From Bradyrhizobium retamae (GTDB lineage: Bacteria > Pseudomonadota > Alphaproteobacteria > Rhizobiales > Xanthobacteraceae), in NCBI RefSeq assembly GCF_001440415.1, contig NZ_LLYA01000192.1, forward strand, positions 1 to 64,000: 64,000 bases of DNA. Direction: 5' to 3'. Both the position numbers and the translations under genes were made by a program. This document shows positions 26,788 to 36,171 of the stretch, piece after piece (the stretch's first letter is position 1; each line of letters begins with the position of its first letter). The notes under the pieces were generated by a model. It searched no databases. It had not been told where the DNA came from and saw only the letters and a program-made list of their open reading frames with translations.

Positions 26788-28146
26788 TCAAAGATTTATC
26801 CTGTGTCCACCCTCAGTACGAACTCCGACCGACGGCGATCTTGCCATCGCCTGATCTTGGGGCTGATCTTCCGCATACGCCGTCACTGAGCGACGAAGAG
26901 CCGTTGCGACGATCCGCCCCGCCTCCTCCCATGATGCTGAGGACACGCTGGACGATGCGGAGGTGGCCAGCGCCACAAAGTTGTCTGTAGATACTACGTC
27001 GCTCAGAGCATCAGCCAGTGCATGGGGAGTCGGAAGTGCGTAACGCACGAATGAGTTGTTTAGAACGATGCGGTTGTGCTCAGCGTCGTTGACGACCGGA
27101 ATACATCCAGCCGAGAGCATCTCGTGCGGGACGAGAGAGACATTGGTCATCGACAGGCTTAATCCTGCAAAGCAGCGGTTATAGATGCCATTGAGCTCGC
27201 TCGGGCGCAGTAAACCGTGATCCTTAAAAGGAAACGGCAACGTGCCGACGCGGGCACCGTAGAAGTGGATCGCAATATGCGGATGCCGTTCGGCAAACAG
27301 CTGGAGAGCCATAACGCCAAGTTCAAAGGCTCGTCGCGGTACATCAGGTTTGGCGTAGAATACAACTCCATCTCGGACACCGTCTCTATTCACAATGTGA
27401 TAGGCGCTGTCGCAGCCGAAATCGAACGAGTCCGCCGTCATTCCGTACTCTGCCCGCAGCTTTTCTGCAAGAAATCGGCCCGCAGTGATCGCATGAAAGC
27501 CCATGCGATAGGTATGTTCTGCGAGGACGTTGCGGGCACCCGGTGGATGAAACCATGGCTCAAAATCCTGGACGAGATAGAAACGCATGCCGCGGCAACG
27601 ATCATTGAACACCGAGTATGCGGTCGGCCATGCGGTTGCCACGACAGCGTGAGCGTCAGCCATGCCGCCGGCCGCATCGTGTATTTCCCCATTGAATCTC
27701 GGAAAATCCCTGCGTACGCGATGACTATAATAGGCGGCATCGCCTCCATACACGTCATAGAGGTAGACGCGGCAGACATTTCCGGTCTGCTCCAGGTACT
27801 CAATTAAGCGGAAAATAGTGGTGTGACCGCCCGAACCTGCGACCGGAGGCGCCATAACCCAATTTACCACCAGGGGACCTTTCCCGTCGAAAAGTAATGG
27901 CGGCCAGGACCGGCGTACTCGAATATCCGCGGACAGCACGTCGGCCGGCCGAACCTCCAGAGGTGTAGATGTTGGGGCAATGCGATCCGCAAGTGCGCGC
28001 TGCAACCAGTCTTGGACGCCTTGAGTACCCTGCTCAACCCAAACGCGATGAACTTGGCGGTAGCGTCGACCCATCTCTGCACCGGTACGTTCCAGCATCG
28101 CGGACGTTAAGCCCCGGAAATAAGACCTCGTGACTGAGGTTCGCAT
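26788..28146 (-). CDS. WsaF-like rhamnosyl/glycosyltransferase
   Basis: A 452-residue protein. The N-terminal third reads LVVNWVMAPPVAGSGGHTTIFRLIEYLEQTG, the GGH nucleotide-sugar loop typical of WsaF-type GT4 enzymes. The middle FYLVQDFEPWFHPPGARNVLAEHTYRMGFHAITAG and the C-terminal Rossmann region GLSLSMTNVSLVPHEMLSAGCIPVV fit the same family; these are described here as separate blocks. WsaF is a beta-1,2-rhamnosyltransferase of S-layer glycans. Transfer of rhamnose is therefore the leading guess and agrees with the rmlD fragment at the window edge. It lies downstream of the type I secretion genes on the same strand but 488 bp away, so it probably has its own promoter. Confidence 0.8.
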   Translation of the reverse strand: MRTSVTRSYFRGLTSAMLERTGAEMGRRYRQVHRVWVEQGTQGVQDWLQRALADRIAPTSTPLEVRPADVLSADIRVRRSWPPLLFDGKGPLVVNWVMAPPVAGSGGHTTIFRLIEYLEQTGNVCRVYLYDVYGGDAAYYSHRVRRDFPRFNGEIHDAAGGMADAHAVVATAWPTAYSVFNDRCRGMRFYLVQDFEPWFHPPGARNVLAEHTYRMGFHAITAGRFLAEKLRAEYGMTADSFDFGCDSAYHIVNRDGVRDGVVFYAKPDVPRRAFELGVMALQLFAERHPHIAIHFYGARVGTLPFPFKDHGLLRPSELNGIYNRCFAGLSLSMTNVSLVPHEMLSAGCIPVVNDAEHNRIVLNNSFVRYALPTPHALADALSDVVSTDNFVALATSASSSVSSASWEEAGRIVATALRRSVTAYAEDQPQDQAMARSPSVGVRTEGGHRINL

Positions 28147-28634
28147 GGCGTATCCAACTCCTGTCTAAATGTTTATTCTCCGAGATCCTAGCATGCCCGC
28201 AAAGATAGCTCTTTAAGCGGCGCACGTATCCCGATACATAGACCCCAAAACATTTAATAGTGGACCGTAAGACTGTTGAAGGTGAATACCTAGACCACGA
28301 GCGCAAATGCGCGACGCATTCGACGCAAAGGTCTCGCGGGCGCAGCTCCTGAGTTGCCGCGGCCTGGAAGAAATGAAGTGACGTTTGAAGAAATATATCG
28401 AACATCGGATTCCAAAACACAGTGCAAGGAGCACCCAAATCGAGGAGATACGGCGTTTGGGGACCGCCTACCTCCGTCAGACGCTCTGGCATTGGCAATA
28501 ATGGGCACTCCAGTCTATCCGTGACCATTGTGAACGACAGACGTTCGAAAGTTGAGTCCTATACACACAGAAATGTCTTCTCGCATCGCCCGCTACCAAC
28601 AACCGGGAGCGTGTGGCACCTCTGCTTCGATCTT
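28147..28634. other. Non-coding stretch between hlyD-like and wsaF-like genes
   Basis: 488 bp on the minus-strand path from the secretion operon to the glycosyltransferase. Overlapping short ORFs look like noise. No strong hairpin or recognisable RNA was found. It presumably holds the wsaF-like promoter. Confidence 0.4.
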
Positions 28635-30062
28635 CTACGGCTCACGTATGCTTTCATCCAACCCGCGCAGTAACGGATAGAGGAAATATGATATCACGCT
28701 CCGTTGCCCGATTTTCATTTCGGCGGTAACGGCCATGCCGGGGATCAGCTGCGTACGGGCGGAGGGTAGCCGAAGTTGCACGTCGGACAAATCGATCAGT
28801 ACGCGGTAATGAGGAACTGTCGTGCGACGCGCAGCTTCGGCTTTAGGATCTGGCGCAAATGAGTCCTGACTGATGACGCGGACCGTTCCTGTTCCCGTCC
28901 CGTACTTCTGGAAGGGGAAAGGCTCGAACTTGATCCGCACCGGCTGGCCTACTGATATTTGCCCGACATCCCTGCCCTCCACGTTGACCTCCGCCTGAAG
29001 CGGTACATCCCGCGGGACAAGCACAAAAAGCGTTTCCGCTTCGCGCACGACCGAACCGATCGTACGGCTGGCGATCTCCAGCACGATAGCGTCTGCCGGG
29101 GCCCTTAATACAATTAGTTGTCGGCGCAATTCGACTTTTTTCAGCTCTTCCGCTGCGCTGTCTCGCTTTGTCAGCGTCTCGACAAGGTCCTGGTACGCGG
29201 TGCGGCGAAAATCCTCGGCGAACACTTTCTGATCGGCTCGTGCTTTGTCCACCCGATGCGCGTAATCGGCGATATTGCCGCGTACACGAGCCAGACTACT
29301 TTCGACGTCGAGGCGAGCATCGCGGGAAAGCAGGAAATTCAGCTTTGATCCGACTTCCTTATCCATCAACGTGCTGCGCATTGACTCGATCGACCGCATG
29401 TTATCAAGCCGCTGCGCCAGGACCGCTTCTTCGTTCTGCGCGGTTTTCAAATTGGCCTGAGCTGAAGCGATCTGCGCATCAAAATTCTGCATCTGCGCGT
29501 CGCGAGACGACTTCCTTTGAAGGAACATCTTTCGCTGCAGGACGGCATCGGCATCACCGAGGTCAGCTACGGCATAATCAGCGCCAGCCAACTCAGCTCT
29601 TAGTCGAGCGATCGATGCATCAAAACCGGCAACTCTGTTTCGCAACTGGTCGTGATCCGCCTGCGAGAATGTCGGATCGAGCGTCGCCAGCAGGTCGCCG
29701 CGGTTTACCCGATCGCCGGCCTTGACGTGGATCTCCCGGATAACCGAGGTCTCCAGCGGCTGCACCACGAGGTTCGGGCGCATGGTAACCAGCTTGCCTT
29801 GGGCCGTTACAATCATGTCGACCTGTGACACCGTGGCCCAGGTAACCGCCGCTACAATCAGTGCAAGGACACAATAAAGCGTTAGGCGTGCGAAACGCGG
29901 CGGCGACCGTTCCTCTACCTCGATCGCATCGGACTGAAATTCGGCGATCAGGCGCGGTTGCCGGGAGGCGGCCCTGAACAGCCTTCCCCGACGCCGCTCA
30001 ACTTTTCGAGGCTGCGCCGACTTATCCGCTTTCGCTATGGCTCTTGGTTTCTCCGTCTTCAT
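28635..30062 (-). CDS. Type I secretion membrane-fusion protein (HlyD family)
   Basis: The start is the ATG overlapping the ABC gene stop (ATGA, 30062-30059), giving 475 residues. A single membrane segment (LYCVLALIVAAVTWATV, about residues 60-80) follows a basic cytoplasmic N-terminus. The rest is periplasmic: the lipoyl-like half VVQPLETSVIREIHVKAGD, a long coiled-coil hairpin rich in Q/A/R/L (about residues 140-320), the second lipoyl half VLRAPADAIVLEI, and the beta-barrel block VGQPVRIKFEPFPFQKYG that is diagnostic for HlyD/PrtE adaptors. It bridges the ABC transporter to a TolC-like outer-membrane channel, which is not in the window. Confidence 0.92.
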   Translation of the reverse strand: MKTEKPRAIAKADKSAQPRKVERRRGRLFRAASRQPRLIAEFQSDAIEVEERSPPRFARLTLYCVLALIVAAVTWATVSQVDMIVTAQGKLVTMRPNLVVQPLETSVIREIHVKAGDRVNRGDLLATLDPTFSQADHDQLRNRVAGFDASIARLRAELAGADYAVADLGDADAVLQRKMFLQRKSSRDAQMQNFDAQIASAQANLKTAQNEEAVLAQRLDNMRSIESMRSTLMDKEVGSKLNFLLSRDARLDVESSLARVRGNIADYAHRVDKARADQKVFAEDFRRTAYQDLVETLTKRDSAAEELKKVELRRQLIVLRAPADAIVLEIASRTIGSVVREAETLFVLVPRDVPLQAEVNVEGRDVGQISVGQPVRIKFEPFPFQKYGTGTGTVRVISQDSFAPDPKAEAARRTTVPHYRVLIDLSDVQLRLPSARTQLIPGMAVTAEMKIGQRSVISYFLYPLLRGLDESIREP

Positions 30063-32275
30063 GCGATTTGCTTCATCTGCTGGTTCCAGAGATGTCGGTA
30101 GATGGTGCACTTCGAAAGCAAACGATCGTGACGATCCACGTCAACGATTTGACCGCGGTCGATCACCAGGATCTCGTTGGAATCCGCGAGCATCGACAGT
30201 CGATGGGACACGATAATAACGGTCCGTCCTTCGGCGATCCGCCGTAAGTTGCGGCGGATGATCATCTCGCTCTCGGAATCCAGCGCGCTGGTTGCCTCAT
30301 CGAGAATGAGAATACGGGGGTCGGTGATGAGTGCCCGAGCGATCGCAAGACGTTGCTTCTGACCGCCCGACAGGTTGGAAGCGTCCTCTTCAATCATCGT
30401 ATCGAAGCCACGAGGCAAGCGTTCGATGAATTCGTCGGCGCCGGCGAGCTGCGCGGCCCTTACTACTTCGGCAAACGTCGCATCGCGCTTCACGCAGGCG
30501 ATGTTGTCTCGAACCGTACCTCGAAACAGAAAACTATCCTGCAGAACTACGCCGAGGTTCCGGCGCAGATGCTCGAGCTCGAGTTCCCGGGAATCGTAGC
30601 CGTCGATCCGCAGCAAGCCCTGCTGCACCGGATACATTCCAGCAATCAGGCGCGTAAGTGTGGTCTTGCCCGAGCCGCTGCGGCCGACGATTCCAAATAC
30701 CGCGCCCGGCGCGATCGAGAACGATACATCGTTCAGGGCCGGCGCACCTTCAGCGCCGTACCGAAAGGAGACGTTTTCGAACTCAATCTTCCCGGTCAGA
30801 TCCGGCCGCAATCCATCGCGGTTGCCATCCCTTTCGGGATTTTGGTTCATTACTTCGCCAAGCATTTTGACGGCCAGGGCGACTTCCTGATATTCGTGAA
30901 CCATGGTGACCATTTGAACCAGCGGCCCGGAAACCCGCCCCGCTAGCATATTGAAGGCTACCAGTGCGCCGATGGTCAGTTCGCCGCTGAAGACGTCTAG
31001 CGCGCCGAGGCCAATGATCCCAAGCGTCATCATCTTCTCGAGAAATCCGGTGACCGCCTGGGCTACCGCTGAAATCTTCTCGACACCAAAGCGCATGGAC
31101 ACCGATTGTGCGCACCGATCGTCCCAGGCCTTGCCTTGCAATGGCTCCATGGCCAGCGACTTCACCGTGCGCATGCCGTGTACGGTCTCGACCAGCAGCG
31201 CCTGCCGCGCGCCCTCCGCTTGGTACAAGTCATAGAGTCGCCGGCGGAATGGCCCCATCAACAAGGCGACAACGACGCCGATGACAGCGGTGAAGGCCAG
31301 AACGACAGAGGTCAGCTTCAAGCTGTAGAGTGCCAATACCGGGATGAACACCAATAGCGACAACGCGTCGAGTGTTGTCAGGAAGAGCCGCCCGGTCAGG
31401 AACTCACGAATTCGTCCCGCCTGCTGCATATGCTTCACGAGAACGCCGGCCGAAATGTGCTCGAAGAACGTTACGGGCAGGCCCAGCAGATGGCCGAATG
31501 TCTTGGTCGCTACGCGGATATCGACCTTGTTCGTCGCATAGAGCAGCAGGTAGCGCCGCAAGAAACTGAATATGGCATCGAAAGCAAGTGCAGCGGCGGC
31601 GCCGGCCGCCAGCACGTAAAGCGTGGTGAAGCTCTCATGCACCAGGACTTTGTCGATGACCAGTTGAAAGAAGATGGGGAGCGCGAGACCGAGCGCATAA
31701 AGCAGCAAGGCACAGATGGCGACATCAGTGAACAGCCGCCACTGGCGCAGCAGTTCGGGAACGAACCAGCGCAGCCCAAATTTCTTTCGGCCGTCCGACG
31801 ACAGGTTTTCGCGCTTGATCAGGATCGCGTCTCCCAGCCATCGCGAGCAAAATTGGTCTCGGTCAACGATAAGCGGCTCGTCCTGGCGTTCGGCGAGCGG
31901 GTCAAAAACAACGACCGCCGCCGCGCCATCCGATCTCTCCGCGGTGCGAAGAACGGCGACCCAATTGCCGTTCGAGAGCTGGAGTAGAACCGGATATGCA
32001 TCCCCCATCCGGAAGAGAACACCCCAATCGAGCCGCGTGGCTTGCGCGCGCAGGCCCGCCTCCTTCGCCATGCGCAGCAAGAGTTCCACAGACGGCGGAG
32101 AACCATCGACGGCATAGGCGTGCCGCAGGCGCTCGACTGGCAAATCGATGCCGTGGTGGACCGCCACCCTGGCGAGGCAGTCTAGTGCGGTCTGCGGATG
32201 CGCATCTTTTGATGTCGAAACGGGCGCTCCCGCCGCAGCGGAACCGCCATTTTCAGCGGAAATTGCTTGAGACAT
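30059..32275 (-). CDS. Type I secretion ABC transporter with degenerate C39-like domain
   Basis: The 738-residue form starts at ATG 32275; an in-frame ATG at 32359 is an alternative. The N-terminal 130 residues are a C39-peptidase-like domain. At the catalytic Cys position the aligned QTALDCLARV has Thr, and the usual catalytic His region reads NGNWVAVL, so it should be a non-cleaving substrate-docking domain as in HlyB. Five to six membrane segments (about 185-450) precede the ATPase: Walker A GRSGSGKTT (about 528), signature LSGGQKQRLAIARAL (about 635), ILILDEATSALD and H-loop VSHRL. RTX proteins with uncleaved C-terminal signals are the expected cargo; the beta-helix proteins at both ends of the locus fit. 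Confidence 0.93.
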   Translation of the reverse strand: MSQAISAENGGSAAAGAPVSTSKDAHPQTALDCLARVAVHHGIDLPVERLRHAYAVDGSPPSVELLLRMAKEAGLRAQATRLDWGVLFRMGDAYPVLLQLSNGNWVAVLRTAERSDGAAAVVVFDPLAERQDEPLIVDRDQFCSRWLGDAILIKRENLSSDGRKKFGLRWFVPELLRQWRLFTDVAICALLLYALGLALPIFFQLVIDKVLVHESFTTLYVLAAGAAAALAFDAIFSFLRRYLLLYATNKVDIRVATKTFGHLLGLPVTFFEHISAGVLVKHMQQAGRIREFLTGRLFLTTLDALSLLVFIPVLALYSLKLTSVVLAFTAVIGVVVALLMGPFRRRLYDLYQAEGARQALLVETVHGMRTVKSLAMEPLQGKAWDDRCAQSVSMRFGVEKISAVAQAVTGFLEKMMTLGIIGLGALDVFSGELTIGALVAFNMLAGRVSGPLVQMVTMVHEYQEVALAVKMLGEVMNQNPERDGNRDGLRPDLTGKIEFENVSFRYGAEGAPALNDVSFSIAPGAVFGIVGRSGSGKTTLTRLIAGMYPVQQGLLRIDGYDSRELELEHLRRNLGVVLQDSFLFRGTVRDNIACVKRDATFAEVVRAAQLAGADEFIERLPRGFDTMIEEDASNLSGGQKQRLAIARALITDPRILILDEATSALDSESEMIIRRNLRRIAEGRTVIIVSHRLSMLADSNEILVIDRGQIVDVDRHDRLLSKCTIYRHLWNQQMKQIA

Positions 32276-32564
32276 TCGGCGACCGCGGGCTGTTCGGGGT
32301 GGGTTGGCCGGCAGGTGAAGCACCGTGTGACGGATCGGTGCGCCGAACTGCGCCAGCATCGACCAAGCCCTGAAGTGCCTTCTGCATCACCTCAACTGAG
32401 TTCGCGAACGACTCCACCGAAAAGATCAGTCTTTGACGAAACACCCGCTTCGGAGCGTTGTTGGCGTCCCGTTCGGTCGGTGAAAGACTGAACAGGTCCA
32501 CACGCACGATCGAGCCGCCGACAGTGATTTCACCTATGCCGTCCGTAAAGATTTCCGTGTCCAT
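32253..32564 (-). CDS. Small conserved protein heading the type I secretion operon
   Basis: 103 residues from the ATG at 32564, with AGGAG 8 nt upstream. The body (MDTEIFTDGIGEITVGGSIV, then FRQRLIFSVESFANSVEVMQKALQGLVDAG) looks like a compact beta-sheet plus helix. The last 35 residues are Pro/Ser-rich. The end overlaps the ABC transporter start. I recognise it only as a hypothetical protein that recurs beside T1SS genes; it could be a cargo chaperone, regulator or assembly factor. It has no signal peptide or membrane segment, so it is likely cytoplasmic. Confidence 0.72.
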   Translation of the reverse strand: MDTEIFTDGIGEITVGGSIVRVDLFSLSPTERDANNAPKRVFRQRLIFSVESFANSVEVMQKALQGLVDAGAVRRTDPSHGASPAGQPTPNSPRSPNVSSNFR

Positions 32565-33179
32565 TTCCGTCACTCCTATGCTGCCAATTATGGCTTGAAG
32601 ATCAACGCCGTAGCTCGTCTTAATTGACGTCGGTCGGACACAGACTCGAACCGCCGCAAGCACAGCCGCCCGTGTGCGCGGCTGAACTGGAAGGGAGATC
32701 GGCAAGCGGTTGACTCGGCAGCATGACAACCAGAAACCAAAACGGCCGACGAAATAATGACACATTTAATCTGCATTTAATAAGGACGTCAATTCGATTC
32801 TTAAATTAAATGAGAAGAACCTGCGCCTGTTTCGACTACTTCAGATCCTGTTTCGACTACTTTAAAAGGCTCGCGACATTGTCGGCGCCGTCTCATCCCA
32901 CCTGAAAAGCGGACGACCTTCATTCTGGACCGGTTTCAGACATCCGCCCCAAACCTGCATGCTCTGAACGGAACTGGTCTCCGGTGCTTATGTGTCGATA
33001 ACCTTCGTCACGATCGCCCTGCAGGGACACGCTCCCCTCGGGAGCGGGTTGAATTCTCAACGGCAGCGTCGGTTCCAGAATTAACCCCTTGAGCGCCTAT
33101 CAAGCTTAATCCCGGAGTTTTGTTGCAGCCGGTTGCGCGCTCGCTAAGTTGCGGCATGCCAAAGCGCAATAGGCTCTCC
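32565..33179. other. Divergent regulatory region with AT-rich islands
   Basis: The region separates the secretion operon (minus) from the EPS export genes (plus). An AT-rich island at about 32758-32815 (words TTTAATCTGCATTTAATAAGG and CTTAAATTAAATG) is followed by GATCCTGTTTCGACTACTT and a near-repeat TGTTTCGACTACTT about 25 bp earlier (32828-32865). The rest is GC-rich with no supported gene. Confidence 0.45.
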
Positions 33180-33350
33180 ATGAAAGACGACCTGACAGCC
33201 CGCTACGAGGAAATTCTTCGCCTCCGAGAAGAACTCGAGAGGCTGCTTGCCCGTTCAAAACAATCGCATGCTCAAAAAAAACGGCTACCCGGAAAAAGGC
33301 GAGCCGATCGCGCGATTAAAATCCTCCTCAGGTTACCGCAGAACCATTAG
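33180..33350 (+). CDS. Possible small charged coiled-coil protein
   Basis: A 56-codon frame beginning ATG AAA GAC with AGG six bases upstream. The translation starts MKDDLTARYEEILRLREELE, continues with a leucine heptad pattern, and ends in a strongly basic tail (KKRLPGKRRADRAIK). It resembles short rhizobial hypothetical proteins. There are no close neighbours on the strand, and no homology can be claimed. Confidence 0.35.
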   Translation: MKDDLTARYEEILRLREELERLLARSKQSHAQKKRLPGKRRADRAIKILLRLPQNH

Positions 33351-33662
33351 GAGGCACCTCGCAGCCCGGAGATTATCTCCCAGCCTGACATTGTAGCCAG
33401 CAGGGTCCGCGCGGATGGTCACGCAGCCCTCAAATTCAAATACGGGGCTCGCCCGGTCCTCGGCCCACAGCCACTTCTTGACTGCCGCGCTTTGAGGGCG
33501 TCTCGGAAAATTAACTACTATCATTTAATTTGGACAACAGATTTTTCTCCTGTTATATTTAAATGCCCATCCTCGACCGGAGGCGTCAAACCGGCGTCTG
33601 GCCCAACACGATCACTGTTGCGGCCGTCGGACAGCGAGATCAGCCGCGCAGCGAGCACCAAA
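33351..33662. promoter_or_regulatory. Upstream region of the wzc-like gene, with AT-rich island
   Basis: 312 bp. An AT-rich patch at about 33520-33565 contains CATTTAATTTGG and TATATTTAAATGCC. It lies about 100-140 bp before the chosen start of the wzc-like gene and is the likely promoter/silencer region. An in-frame extension from 33492 exists but crosses this island, which argues against using it. Confidence 0.45.
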
Positions 33663-35999
33663 ATGCTTCAAACTAACATGTTAAACGCCGAGCAGACCCG
33701 CAGTCCTCAGACCGGCCCGGCGTACAGCGACGATGCCGGATCTGGCGGCATAAGCGAACTTGTTAATTTCGCACTGGGGCTGCTGCGACGGCAATACCTT
33801 GTGATCATCCTTACTGCGGTGTTCGCATTAACATCCTGCATAATCTACCTACGGATCACCCCACCCACCTACACTGCGCGCGTGCAGGTCCTTCTGGCAA
33901 ACCCTAGGGCGCAGTTCGTACAGCAGCAGTCGATACTTTCGGAGCCAGCCTTCGACCACAACCAGATCGAGACCCAGATCCAGCTGCTCAAGTCGAGCGC
34001 GCTGGCAACCTCAGTGATCACTCAGCTTAACCTCGTCAATGACCCCGATTTCAGCGGTTCCGGACCGTCGCTGTCCTCATTATGGCGCGCGGCATCAACC
34101 TGGAACTCAACCCTGCCGCAGCAATCCAAAGCTAGCACTCCGGCAGGACTGTCCGATGCCATCATCACGGCATTCCAGGACCGGCTCTCAGCAAACCGGA
34201 TCGGCATGAGCAGCATTCTGGAGATCAGCTTCAGTTCGAGCAACCGCGAACGAGCCGCGGAAATCGCAAACGCAGTAGCAGGGGCATACATCGCGGAACA
34301 ACTGAATGCAAAATTCGAGGCCAATCGAAGTGCAACGAGCTGGCTTCAGGACAGGCTGCGCGATCTTGGCGACCAGGCGCTCAATGCTGAGCGCGCTGTT
34401 AATCAATACAAGTCTCAGAACAACATCGTGTCCCCGGAAGGAAAGTCGATCGACGAGCAGCAGGTCACAGAGCTCAACAATCGGCTGATGGCGGCTCGCG
34501 CGCAGCTGACCGAAGCGTCGGCGAGGTTAAATCAGTACGACGCTATATTGCGCACCAACCCGGCCAATTTGTCGTCGATGGGCACCCTCGACGCCGTTGG
34601 CTCCGACGTCACCAGCAATCCGATCATAAACGGTCTCCGACAGCAGTATCTTGAACTGACGAGACGCGAAAGCGAGTATTCGGCCAGATTCGGACCTAAC
34701 CATCAGGCTGTTGCCACTCTCCGCAATCGTTTGCGCGATCTGCGCTCTTCGATTTTCGATGAGGTCAGAAGACTTGCCGAAAACACCCGAAATGACCTCG
34801 AAGTTGCCAAGCAGCGACAGCAACAGATCGAGAAACAGCTGGCCGAGGCCGTGGTCCAATCGCGCACAACGAATGCGGCTGAACTAACCATACGGGAGCT
34901 GGAAAATCGTGCGAAGGGTTTGCGCAGCCTGTCTGACATGTTCCAGCAGCGCTACATCGGCGCCAAGCAACAGGAGAGTTTTCCCATCTCCGAGACAAGG
35001 GTAGTCCAGCCCGCGTCGCCGCCGCAGAGCAAGAGCAAGCCGAAAAGCAAAGTAATCCTGGCGCTGGGCTTGATTGGCGGCGTCGGCTTCGGGATCATGC
35101 TGGGCTTGTTCCGAGAGCTAATGGATCGCGTCTTTCGCACCTCCGCGCAGATCGAAGCCGAACTGGGACTGCCATGCCTCGCGTTGGTGCCGGAGCTCGT
35201 CGTGCCGCAGTCGCCGCTGCGCAGAGCCAAATCGCGTTCGAACGATGGGGATCCAGGTCAGCGAACTATCGCGAAGGATTCGGCTATCCACCGTGCCGTC
35301 GTTGACAGGCCGCTATCGAGGTTCGCCGAGGCGATACGTTCGATCAAGCTGGCGATCGACCTCAATGCGACCAAGACCTCAAATCAGGTTATTGGCATCA
35401 CCTCGGCTCTGCCCAATGAGGGCAAGACAACAATTGCAGCTTCGCTGGCGCAGCTCATTGGGCATGGTGGAAAGAGCGTCATCATCGTCGATTGCGACCT
35501 GAGGAATCCCTCGCTGTCCTCCAGTCTAGCCCCAAATGCAGCCGCCGGCATAATCGAGGTCACCAATGGCAGCCGGTCGATAGAGGAGACAGTCTGGCGG
35601 GATCCAACAACGAACCTGGCATTCTTGCCGGCCGTCCGGCGGAGTGACCTGCTGCATAGCAGCGAACTCCTTTCAACTGACTCGATGCACAAGCTCTTCG
35701 ACCGACTACGGGCGAGCTATGACTACGTCATCGTCGATCTTCCGCCCCTGACTCCATTGGTTGATGTTCGCGCCACAACACAGCTCGTCGACCACTTTAT
35801 CCTGGTTGTCGAATGGGGACAGACCAAGATCGACGTCGTCAAGCATGCCCTACACACCGCGCCTACCATCCATGACAGCCTGATCGGCACTGTCCTCAAC
35901 AAGACCGACATCAAGGCAATGGCTCGCTACGACAGCTATCTGCGCGACTACTACAGCGAAGACCATTGCGCCCGCTACGGCCTGTCCAACTCCGGCTAA
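33663..35999 (+). CDS. Wzc/ExoP-like polysaccharide co-polymerase with BY-kinase domain
   Basis: With the ATG at 33663 the protein has 778 residues. The N-terminal Wzz domain has one membrane segment (YLVIILTAVFALTSCIIYL) and an extended periplasmic coiled-coil region. The second membrane segment follows KSKPKSKVILALGLIGGVGFGIMLGLF near residue 465; the flanking Pro-rich PASPPQSK motif is typical. The cytoplasmic kinase has Walker A in SALPNEGKTTIAASL (about 582-590), Walker A' VIIVDCDLRNP (about 606) and Walker B DYVIVDLPPLTPLVD (about 687). The C-terminus is tyrosine-rich (YDSYLRDYYS), the autophosphorylation tail. It controls chain length and export with the Wza-like lipoprotein encoded next. 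Confidence 0.9.
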   Translation: MLQTNMLNAEQTRSPQTGPAYSDDAGSGGISELVNFALGLLRRQYLVIILTAVFALTSCIIYLRITPPTYTARVQVLLANPRAQFVQQQSILSEPAFDHNQIETQIQLLKSSALATSVITQLNLVNDPDFSGSGPSLSSLWRAASTWNSTLPQQSKASTPAGLSDAIITAFQDRLSANRIGMSSILEISFSSSNRERAAEIANAVAGAYIAEQLNAKFEANRSATSWLQDRLRDLGDQALNAERAVNQYKSQNNIVSPEGKSIDEQQVTELNNRLMAARAQLTEASARLNQYDAILRTNPANLSSMGTLDAVGSDVTSNPIINGLRQQYLELTRRESEYSARFGPNHQAVATLRNRLRDLRSSIFDEVRRLAENTRNDLEVAKQRQQQIEKQLAEAVVQSRTTNAAELTIRELENRAKGLRSLSDMFQQRYIGAKQQESFPISETRVVQPASPPQSKSKPKSKVILALGLIGGVGFGIMLGLFRELMDRVFRTSAQIEAELGLPCLALVPELVVPQSPLRRAKSRSNDGDPGQRTIAKDSAIHRAVVDRPLSRFAEAIRSIKLAIDLNATKTSNQVIGITSALPNEGKTTIAASLAQLIGHGGKSVIIVDCDLRNPSLSSSLAPNAAAGIIEVTNGSRSIEETVWRDPTTNLAFLPAVRRSDLLHSSELLSTDSMHKLFDRLRASYDYVIVDLPPLTPLVDVRATTQLVDHFILVVEWGQTKIDVVKHALHTAPTIHDSLIGTVLNKTDIKAMARYDSYLRDYYSEDHCARYGLSNSG

Positions 36000-36171
36000 G
36001 CAGGGATTTGTTATTCTATCTCGGTGATAATTAGTTGGTTGCGCGGCTGCCACTGTTGCAGCCGCGCAACACACGGGGACTGCTTTTCAGATAGATAGAC
36101 GAACAGGCTGGTTCGATTCGCGCGACGGTGCCAACGTGCCCGGCGATTGGTCTCAGTTGATAGTTGGGGGA

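Noticed and set aside
36136..36171. Upstream GTG start for the export lipoprotein
   Set aside because: The extension would place 12 polar residues before the signal peptide and abolish its lipoprotein layout; the ATG at 36172 is preferred.
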